Shown here piece after piece: positions 1 through 4,669 of a stretch of 5,347 nt of DNA. Location of the stretch: positions 1-5,347 of the forward strand of contig JASHSY010000410.1 in assembly GCA_030040825.1 (NCBI GenBank). Reading direction: 5' to 3'. The stretch comes from Xanthobacteraceae bacterium. GTDB taxonomy: Bacteria; Pseudomonadota; Alphaproteobacteria; Rhizobiales; Xanthobacteraceae. How positions within the stretch are numbered: the first letter of the stretch is position 1; every line of letters begins with the position of its first letter. Below the pieces are notes generated by a model. The model made no database searches. It was given only the letters and a program-made list of their open reading frames with translations, and was not told where the DNA came from. The position numbers were made by a program, and so were the translations under genes.

Positions 1-784
1 GCAATGTCTCCAGGCCCTTGAGCAGCACCCAGGCGTTGAACGGCGATATCGACGGCCCGGTTTGCCGCAGCAGCGTGTGAACGTTTTTCTGGATGAAGTC
101 TTGCGAGCCGAGGATGACGCCGCCGAGGCAGCGCCCCTGGCCGTCGATATGCTTGGTCGCCGAATAGACTACGCAATCCGCGCCGAGTGCGAGCGGCGAC
201 TGGAAGATCGGCGTGGCGAAGACGTTGTCGACCACCAACGTCGCGCCGGCGGCGTGCGCAATCTCGGCGACGGCAGCAATGTCGATGATTTCCAGCGTTG
301 GATTGGTCGGCGTTTCGATGAAAAATGTCTTGGTGTTCGGCCGCACGGCGTTGCGCCACTGACTGAGGTCGGTGCCGTCGACCAAGGTCGAGGCGACGCC
401 GAAGCGCGGCAGATAGTCTTCCACGATATAGCGGCAGGAGCCGAACAAAGCTTTCGCCGCAACCACATGGTCGCCGGCCTTGAGCTGGCCGACCATTGCG
501 AGCGTCACCGCCGCCATGCCGGTCGCGGTGGCGCGCGCCGCTTCGGCGCCTTCAAACGCCGCCATGCGCTGTTCGAACATCGCCACCGTTGGATTGGCGA
601 AGCGCGAATATTGGAAGCCCGGCTCTTCGTTCTTGAAGCGGCGCTCGGCCTGCGCGGCGTTCTCGTACACGTAGGCCTGGGTGAGGAACAATGCCTCGGA
701 GGTCTCGCCGAATTGCGAGCGCAGCGTGCCTGCATGGACCAGCCGGGTCTCGGGGCGATAGCGATCGGGTTTGGACGCAGTCAT
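1..784 (-). CDS. metZ: O-succinylhomoserine sulfhydrylase, N-terminal part (cut by window edge)
   Basis: PLP enzyme of the Cys/Met metabolism family, which makes L-homocysteine from O-succinyl-L-homoserine and sulfide in the cytoplasm. The reading frame starts at ATG 784-782 (MTASKPDRYRPETRLVHAGT) and stays open for 261 codons to the left edge. Related enzymes are about 400 residues, so roughly 140 C-terminal residues are missing. Family marks seen: Y59-S60-R61 (phosphate contact from the partner subunit), the A88-TGMAA loop, D186 in VVDNVFATP (pyridine nitrogen), and K211 in SATKHIDGQGR (Schiff-base lysine). The start is supported by GAGGAGG five bases upstream. The gene lies behind a SAM-II riboswitch and terminator, so methionine sufficiency should switch it off. 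The family also includes cystathionine gamma-synthase and O-acetylhomoserine sulfhydrylase. I prefer MetZ from the overall sequence feel and the SAM-II context; the acyl donor cannot be proven from sequence alone. Confidence 0.95.
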   Translation of the reverse strand, partial: MTASKPDRYRPETRLVHAGTLRSQFGETSEALFLTQAYVYENAAQAERRFKNEEPGFQYSRFANPTVAMFEQRMAAFEGAEAARATATGMAAVTLAMVGQLKAGDHVVAAKALFGSCRYIVEDYLPRFGVASTLVDGTDLSQWRNAVRPNTKTFFIETPTNPTLEIIDIAAVAEIAHAAGATLVVDNVFATPIFQSPLALGADCVVYSATKHIDGQGRCLGGVILGSQDFIQKNVHTLLRQTGPSISPFNAWVLLKGLETL

Positions 785-789
785 GTGGC

Positions 790-796
790 CCTCCTC
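790..796 (-). promoter_or_regulatory. Ribosome binding site of metZ
   Basis: The minus strand reads GAGGAGG, a near-perfect Shine-Dalgarno sequence, five bases before the ATG at 784-782. It lies downstream of the terminator and outside the aptamer. This favours control by transcription termination rather than by direct masking of the ribosome site. Confidence 0.85.
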
Positions 797-807
797 GTTG
801 GCCAGGC

Positions 808-847
808 AAAACAAAACCCGGCCGGGAGGAATAATCCTCAGGCCGGG
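808..847 (-). terminator. Intrinsic terminator in the metZ leader (riboswitch expression platform)
   Basis: On the minus strand CCCGGCC (847-841) pairs with GGCCGGG (823-817). The stem continues through AGGA/TCCT, with one bulge or mismatch between the two helices, to a small TTAT loop. The stem is followed at once by TTTTGTTTT (816-808). A GC-rich hairpin plus a U-rich tract 24 bases before the start codon, just after a SAM-II aptamer, is the expected form of a leader attenuator. Confidence 0.85.
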
Positions 848-865
848 CTCAAGCGTCCCCGGCCT
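840..865 (-). promoter_or_regulatory. Predicted antiterminator hairpin of the metZ leader
   Basis: On the minus strand AGGCCGGG (865-858) is perfectly complementary to CCCGGCCT (847-840), with a 10-base loop. Its left strand overlaps the 3' pseudoknot strand of the SAM-II aptamer. Its right strand is the 5' arm of the terminator. The hairpin therefore cannot form together with either. The inferred switch is: no SAM, antiterminator forms and metZ is read; SAM bound, the pseudoknot holds the left strand, the terminator forms and metZ is off. The complementarity is seen directly; the switching is inferred. Confidence 0.65.
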
Positions 866-916
866 TTTAGCGATTTGTTTAACGTGGCTGCAAGCCGGCC
901 GGCTCAAATGACCACG
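857..916 (-). promoter_or_regulatory. SAM-II (SAM-alpha, metA-type) riboswitch aptamer
   Basis: Senses S-adenosylmethionine in the nascent metZ mRNA. P1 is CGTGG (916-912) paired with CCACG (887-883). The P1 loop contains ATTTGAGCCGGCCGGC followed by the family signature TTGCAGCCACGTTAAA, then AAATCGCTAAAA. The pseudoknot pairs loop CCGGCC (902-897) with GGCCGG (864-859), just after GCTAAAA. These blocks, their order and their spacing match the SAM-II class found upstream of methionine genes in alphaproteobacteria, as I recall it. One base differs from the form I remember: C at 910, where TGATTT is usual and TCATTT is seen here. Confidence 0.94.
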
Positions 917-927
917 GGATAAGATCG

Positions 928-956
928 CTCTTACGCCGCAGCTACCTTTCCGTCAA
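928..956 (-). promoter_or_regulatory. Sigma-70-type promoter of the metZ leader
   Basis: The minus strand has TTGACG (956-951), a 17-base spacer, then TAAGAG (933-928). The -35 box matches the consensus in five of six positions and the -10 box keeps the key TA start. Transcription would begin near 922-920, only about five bases before the aptamer's P1 stem at 916. This position agrees well with the riboswitch and supports the call. Confidence 0.6.
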
Positions 957-1025
957 GCCGGGCATCGGGTTAGATCGCTGCCGCCCGAAATTACCTACCT
1001 GAAGCGGGCCCCCATTTGGTGAGCC

Positions 1026-2141
1026 GTGCCGGTCGCCCTTAAGCCCTCCAACCAGGGAATTTTGCCCGACCGCATGATTGCGGAACTGGCGGCGGAGCAC
1101 GCGATTGCTGCGAAGCGGCCATTCGCGCCGGATCAAATTCAGCCGGCCAGTCTCGACTTGCGCCTGGGTGCGATCGCCTATCGCGTCCGCGCAAGTTTTC
1201 TGCCCGGTCCGGGCACGGCGGTCGCGCGCCGCATTGCCGATCTCAAACTGCACGAATTCGCGTTGACCGATGGCGCCGTGCTGGAAACCGGCTGCGTCTA
1301 CATCGTGCCGCTAATTGAAAGTTTGGCCTTACCCGACGATATCTCAGCTTCTACTAATCCGAAAAGCTCGACCGGACGTCTCGATGTCTTTACCCGGGTG
1401 ATTGCCGATGAAACCCGCGGCTTCGATCGAGTCGAGAAGGGCTATCAGGGGCCGCTTTACGCCGAAATCAGTCCGAAAACATTTCCGGTGCTGGTCCGTG
1501 AAGGATCGCGGCTGTCGCAAATCCGCTTTCGCCGCGGTGAGGCGACGCTCGACGGCGAAACGTTGCGCGCCTTGCACGCGCGCGAGCGGCTGGTCGATCG
1601 CGCCGAAGCGGTGATGGGTGAGGGTGTCGCGGTAAGCGTCGACCTTTCCGGCGGCGGATTGCACAACGGCAAGGACATTGTCGGCTATCGCGCCAAGCGG
1701 CACACCGCGGTCATCGAGGTTGAGCGCCGCGCTGCCTATGAGGTGGCCGATTTCTGGGAGCCGATGACGGCGCGCGCCGACCGCAGCCTCATTCTCGACC
1801 CGGACGAATTTTACATCCTGGCGTCCACCGAAGCGGTGCAGGTGCCACCCGATTACGCCGCCGAAATGGTGCCGTTCGATCCGCTGGTCGGCGAGTTCCG
1901 CGTGCACTACGCCGGCTTCTTCGATCCCGGCTTCGGCTATGCCGGCGCCGGCGGACTTGGCGCCCGCGCGGTGCTGGAAGTGCGTTCGCGCGAAGTGCCG
2001 TTTATTCTCGAGCACGGGCAGATCGTTGGCCGTCTGGTCTATGAGAACATGCTGGCGCGCCCCGATCAGCTCTACGGCAGCGGCATCGGTTCCAATTATC
2101 AGGCGCAAGGTCTTAAATTGTCGAAACACTTTCGCGGCTGA
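1026..2141 (+). CDS. dcd: dCTP deaminase, long two-domain form
   Basis: Converts dCTP to dUTP and ammonia, supplying dUMP for thymidylate synthesis. The protein has 371 residues, about twice the length of the E. coli enzyme (193), and looks like two dUTPase/Dcd-fold halves joined. The N-terminal half (about 10-170) has PASLDLRLG at 40-48, SSTGRLDV at 114-121 and LYAEI at 144-148. The C-terminal half (about 205-370) has FYILASTEAVQVP at 262-274, a glycine-rich FFDPGFGYAGAGG at 298-310 and LEVRSREVPFILEHGQ at 317-332. R118 and E147 fit the catalytic Arg and Glu of E. coli Dcd (R115, E138); E318 is the matching Glu in the second half. GTG at 1026 is the first possible start, since an in-frame TGA lies at 1020-1022. 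The next ATG (1074) would remove residues before the conserved GILPDR region. The Shine-Dalgarno (GGTGAG, 1018-1023) is weak and close. It is divergent from metZ, and no clear promoter of its own was found. Bifunctional dCTP deaminase/dUTPase activity cannot be excluded. Confidence 0.93.
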   Translation: MPVALKPSNQGILPDRMIAELAAEHAIAAKRPFAPDQIQPASLDLRLGAIAYRVRASFLPGPGTAVARRIADLKLHEFALTDGAVLETGCVYIVPLIESLALPDDISASTNPKSSTGRLDVFTRVIADETRGFDRVEKGYQGPLYAEISPKTFPVLVREGSRLSQIRFRRGEATLDGETLRALHARERLVDRAEAVMGEGVAVSVDLSGGGLHNGKDIVGYRAKRHTAVIEVERRAAYEVADFWEPMTARADRSLILDPDEFYILASTEAVQVPPDYAAEMVPFDPLVGEFRVHYAGFFDPGFGYAGAGGLGARAVLEVRSREVPFILEHGQIVGRLVYENMLARPDQLYGSGIGSNYQAQGLKLSKHFRG

Positions 2142-2183
2142 ACGAGACAAACTTTACCGATGCTGCAAGATTCTTGTGGCATT

Positions 2184-2202
2184 CGCCGGCAAACGGCGTT
2201 TT
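2184..2202 (+). terminator. Possible weak terminator after dcd
   Basis: CGCCG (2184-2188) pairs with CGGCG (2194-2198) around the loop GCAAA and is followed by TTTT. It lies 42 bases after the dcd stop and 41 bases before the next gene. The stem is only five base pairs and the T tract is short, so it may be chance. Nothing else stands out between 2142 and 2243. Confidence 0.35.
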
Positions 2203-2243
2203 GCTAGACGTGGGGGCACGCGGCTGGCGACGCGAGACGACGC

Positions 2244-2795
2244 ATGCGCGCACTGACCGGGGCATTTGCCGCCCTTATTCTCGTCGCCGCGGCAACGGCA
2301 ATGGCCAGCGCGCCGGCGCGTGCGCAATCAGGGTTTGACCGGCCGGGCGGCGATTACGCCAGCGCCCCGGTGCCAAGCGGCGATCCTGCGGTTTGCGCCA
2401 GCCGCTGCGAACGCGACAAAGCCTGCCGGTCGTGGAGTTTCGCCTATCCGTCGATCTCCGGCGCGCCGGCGATGTGCTGGCTCAAGCGCGAGATCGTGCG
2501 GCGCGTGCCGGCGAATTGCTGTGTCTCGGGCGTGCGCGGCGCCGGCGTGGTCGAACCGAAACTCGGCGAACTCGAATTTTCCATCGATCGTGCCGGCGGC
2601 GATTACCGGAGTTTCGAGACGGCTGCCGAGCCGCGCGGCAAAGCCTGCGCCGCCGCTTGTCAGGCCGACACGCGGTGCCGCGCCTGGACCTATCACCGCG
2701 CCGGTTACGGTGCGGCGGCGCCACGTTGCTATTTGAAGAACGTCATCAAGCCGCCGCACCACCGGCCGTGCTGCATTTCCGGGGTGGTGCGCTAA
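2244..2795 (+). CDS. Secreted protein with two PAN/Apple-like cysteine repeats
   Basis: Function unknown. The 183-residue product begins with a typical signal peptide: R2, a hydrophobic stretch from about 6 to 22, and a likely cut after ARA (25-27), before QSGFDRPGGDY. The mature part is two repeats of one module. Repeat 1 (about 29-98) and repeat 2 (about 111-183) share FDRPGGDY/IDRAGGDY, CRSWSFAY/CRAWTYHR, CWLK/CYLK and a terminal CCVSGV/CCISGV. Cysteines fall at 51, 55, 61, 78, 92, 93 and at 135, 139, 145, 162, 176, 177, with almost the same spacing. All twelve are probably paired in disulfides outside the cytoplasm. The pattern fits PAN/Apple domains (PAN_4-like), which bind proteins or carbohydrates. 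No catalytic motif or membrane anchor is visible after the signal. The Shine-Dalgarno upstream of ATG 2244 is poor. The gene follows dcd on the same strand by 102 bases and converges with tldD. Confidence 0.85.
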   Translation: MRALTGAFAALILVAAATAMASAPARAQSGFDRPGGDYASAPVPSGDPAVCASRCERDKACRSWSFAYPSISGAPAMCWLKREIVRRVPANCCVSGVRGAGVVEPKLGELEFSIDRAGGDYRSFETAAEPRGKACAAACQADTRCRAWTYHRAGYGAAAPRCYLKNVIKPPHHRPCCISGVVR

Positions 2796-2808
2796 TTTCG
2801 CATCGACT

Positions 2809-2895
2809 CGTCATTGCCGGGCTTCCGACCCGGCAATCCACCTTAACTCTTGTTGCTCGAAACGATGGATCACCGGGTCAAGCGCCGGGATGACG
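2809..2895. repeat. Intergenic palindromic repeat element (87 bp)
   Basis: The ends CGTCAT (2809-2814) and ATGACG (2890-2895) are perfect inverted repeats. Further in, GACCCGG (2827-2833) pairs with CCGGGTC (2873-2879), and ATCCA with TGGAT (2836-2840 and 2866-2870). The left arm also folds on itself: TTGCCGGG (2814-2821) with CCCGGCAA (2829-2836). It fills most of the 121 bases between the convergent PAN-repeat gene and tldD, and in RNA would fold from either strand. Its sequence resembles the dispersed palindromes common in Hyphomicrobiales genomes (recalled, not searched). It may help end transcription on both sides, though it lacks a T tract. Confidence 0.75.
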
Positions 2896-2916
2896 CTGTA
2901 AAATTGGTGCGTCAGT

Positions 2917-4338
2917 TCAGCCCGTGCCGCCGACGGTGATGCTGTCCATCCGCAGTGTCGGCTGGCCGACGCCGACCGGCACGCCTTGCCCGTTCTTGCC
3001 GCAAGTGCCGATGCCGTCGTCGAGTGCGAGATCGTTGCCCACCATCGAGATGCGATTGAGATCGGTCGGACCGTTGCCGATCAGCATGGCGCCCTTGATC
3101 GGCGCGCCCTGCTTGCCGTTTTCGATCCGATACGCCTCGGTGCATTCAAACACGTATTTGCCCGAGGTGATGTCGACCTGGCCGCCGCCGAAATGTACGG
3201 CATAGATTCCGTTCTTGACCGAAGCGATGATCTCGCCGGGATCGCGGGTGCCGGCGAGCATGTAAGTGTTGGTCATGCGCGGCATCGGCACATGCGCGAA
3301 GCTTTCGCGCCGGCCGTTGCCGGTCGGCTTCATTCCCATCAGCCGGGCATTCTGGCGATCCTGCATGTAGCCGACGAGAACGCCGTCTTCGATCAGCACG
3401 GTGCGGTTGGTCGGCGTGCCCTCGTCGTCGATCGAGAGCGAACCGCGGCGCTGTGCCATGGTGCCGTCATCGACCACCGTCACGCCTGGGGCGGCGACGC
3501 GCTGGCCGAGCAGTCCGGCGAAGGCCGAGGTTTTCTTGCGGTTGAAGTCACCTTCCAGCCCATGGCCGACCGCTTCGTGCAGCATCACGCCCGGCCAGCC
3601 CGGCCCGAGCACGACGTCCATTTCGCCGGCCGGCGCCGGGATCGCTTCGAGGTTGGTCAGCGCCTGACGCACCGCGCCATCAACCGCGTGCTGCCAGGTA
3701 TCGGTAACGATGAACCGCTCGTAGCCTTCGCGGCCGCCATAACCGGCGCTGCCGATCTCCTGCCGGTCGCCGTCACCGACCACGACCGACACATTTATGC
3801 GCACCAGCGGCCGCACGTCGCGGTAAGTCGTTCCGTCGGCGCGCGCCACCTCGACGGCCTGCCACGTCGCGCCGAGGCTGACTGAAACCTGGCGCACGCG
3901 CGCATCCTTGGCGCGGGCGTAAGCGTCGATCGCCTCGAGCAAGCGCACCTTTGTTTCAAAACCCGGGCTTGCAAGCGGGCTGTCCTCGCCATAGAGCTTG
4001 ACGTTGGTGCGCATCGGCGGCTCGGCATAATGGCCGGAATAGCCGCCTTTGACCGCGCGCACGGTGTCGGCGGCGCGGGCAATTGCGGCTTCCGATACAT
4101 CGGAAGCATGCGCGTAGCCGACCGCTTCGTCCTTGACCGCGCGCAACCCGAATCCCTGCGACGTATCGTAGGTGGCCTGCTTGAGCCGGCCATTGTCGAA
4201 CACCAGCATCTCGGCTTGACGGTATTCGAGGAACAACTCGCCGTCATCGGCGCCCTCAAGACCGCGCGAGATGATCGTGGCGAGGCGCGACCGGTCGAGG
4301 CCGGCACGGTCGATCAGGGAGGTGGGGGCGTCAGCCAT
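2917..4338 (-). CDS. tldD: Zinc metalloprotease TldD
   Basis: Subunit of the TldD/TldE (PmbA) protease of the PmbA/TldD (modulator of DNA gyrase) family. In E. coli the pair trims unfolded peptides, matures microcin B17 and helps degrade the antitoxin CcdA. The product has 473 residues (E. coli TldD 481), so it is full length. The N-terminal substrate-chamber domain includes FDNGRLKQATYDTSQGFGLRAV (47-68). The metalloprotease domain carries H254-E255-AVG-H259 (the HExxxH motif), with GHGLEGDF after it. C446 in DDGIGTCGKNGQG is the expected third zinc ligand. FGGGQVDITSGKYVFECTEAY near 383-403 is another conserved stretch. In TldE the zinc motif is lost, so this is TldD. ATG 4338-4336 is preceded by TGGAG at six bases. 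No tldE partner lies in the window; it is often encoded elsewhere. It lies downstream of murA on the same strand, but a 331-base gap with strong hairpins makes independent transcription likely. Confidence 0.97.
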   Translation of the reverse strand: MADAPTSLIDRAGLDRSRLATIISRGLEGADDGELFLEYRQAEMLVFDNGRLKQATYDTSQGFGLRAVKDEAVGYAHASDVSEAAIARAADTVRAVKGGYSGHYAEPPMRTNVKLYGEDSPLASPGFETKVRLLEAIDAYARAKDARVRQVSVSLGATWQAVEVARADGTTYRDVRPLVRINVSVVVGDGDRQEIGSAGYGGREGYERFIVTDTWQHAVDGAVRQALTNLEAIPAPAGEMDVVLGPGWPGVMLHEAVGHGLEGDFNRKKTSAFAGLLGQRVAAPGVTVVDDGTMAQRRGSLSIDDEGTPTNRTVLIEDGVLVGYMQDRQNARLMGMKPTGNGRRESFAHVPMPRMTNTYMLAGTRDPGEIIASVKNGIYAVHFGGGQVDITSGKYVFECTEAYRIENGKQGAPIKGAMLIGNGPTDLNRISMVGNDLALDDGIGTCGKNGQGVPVGVGQPTLRMDSITVGGTG

Positions 4339-4344
4339 CCGAAG

Positions 4345-4349
4345 CTCCA
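4345..4349 (-). promoter_or_regulatory. Ribosome binding site of tldD
   Basis: The minus strand reads TGGAG six bases before the ATG at 4338-4336. This supports that start. No convincing -35/-10 pair was found further upstream. Confidence 0.6.
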
Positions 4350-4478
4350 GGCGTTTGCTTTATGGGCGCTACTTACGACAGATAGGCCATTGCCGGCCGT
4401 ATTTCTACGGACCCGTGCGTTAGTCACTCGGCAATATCTGGCGGCCTATTTTCGCGTCGCAAACGTGGACTGTCTGCG

Positions 4479-4525
4479 AACGGCCCCGCCCCTCGGAACC
4501 GTGCTCCTTAGCCGGCGGGGCCGTT
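4479..4525. repeat. Perfect 12-bp GC-rich inverted repeat upstream of tldD
   Basis: AACGGCCCCGCC (4479-4490) and GGCGGGGCCGTT (4514-4525) are exact inverted repeats around a 23-base loop. On the plus strand the stem is followed by TCCTCGC and on the minus strand by CGCAGACAG, so it is not a standard intrinsic terminator in either direction. It could be a structured leader of tldD, a small-RNA hairpin, or a degraded intergenic repeat. No known family is recognised. Confidence 0.6.
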
Positions 4526-4540
4526 TCCTCGCCCAACTGC

Positions 4541-4667
4541 CGTCATGCGTGGGCATAGCCGTTCGCAGAACGGCGTCGCTTTCGCTCGCCCATGACTCGG
4601 CCATCCACGTCTGGGGTTTTTGCCGGCTTGTAAGACGTGGATGCCCGCGACAAGCGCGGCGATGACG
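4541..4667. repeat. Large intergenic palindromic repeat element (127 bp)
   Basis: The ends CGTCAT (4541-4546) and ATGACG (4662-4667) are inverted repeats identical to those of the element at 2809-2895. An inner stem pairs CATCCACGTCT (4602-4612) with AGACGTGGATG (4633-4643), 11 bp, with a 20-base loop. A separate hairpin in the left arm is GCCGTTC (4558-4564) with GAACGGC (4568-4574). The arm next to murA ends two bases from its stop codon, so the element is the first thing transcribed after murA. The internal sequence recalls dispersed repeats in Bradyrhizobium and Rhodopseudomonas genomes (memory only). It may stabilise or end the murA mRNA. Confidence 0.75.
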
Positions 4668-4669
4668 AA

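Larger units (their letters stand above)
4339..4540. other. Non-coding leader region of tldD, no gene recognised
   Basis: No reading frame here looks like a real gene on either strand. Visible structure is a small hairpin CCGTA (4397-4401)/TACGG (4406-4410) with a TTTC loop, and the larger inverted repeat at 4479-4525 listed separately. The tldD promoter should lie here, but no clean sigma-70 pair was found. A TTGCCG on the minus strand near 4433-4428 has no good -10 box at the right distance. Confidence 0.5.

Noticed and set aside
62..922. Long plus-strand reading frame of 286 codons
   Set aside because: It is antisense to metZ and its SAM-II leader, both supported by family motifs. Its product is Arg/Gly-rich with no recognisable domain, as expected for a shadow frame in GC-rich DNA.
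922..979. Direct repeat AGATCGCT (922-929 and 972-979) as an operator pair between metZ and dcd
   Set aside because: Only eight bases long and about 50 bases apart, in a region already explained by the metZ promoter and leader; chance cannot be excluded.
1344..2150. Minus-strand reading frame of 268 codons
   Set aside because: It is antisense to dcd, which has clear conserved motifs in the plus frame; no family resemblance seen.
2393..2893. Plus-strand frame of 166 codons overlapping the PAN-repeat gene
   Set aside because: It is out of frame with the signal peptide and the repeated cysteine pattern, and runs on into the palindromic repeat; a shadow frame.
2809..2895. Possible CRISPR repeat or IS end
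   Set aside because: Only one copy is present at this site, with no spaced direct repeats, no transposase frame and no obvious target duplication; a dispersed palindrome fits better.
2986..3885. Plus-strand reading frame of 299 codons
   Set aside because: It is antisense to tldD, whose zinc motif and full length establish the true strand.
4030..4665. Plus-strand reading frame of 211 codons extending into the gap before murA
   Set aside because: Its first half is antisense to tldD and its second half runs through inverted repeats and the palindromic element. There is no recognisable domain or credible start, so the gap is treated as non-coding.
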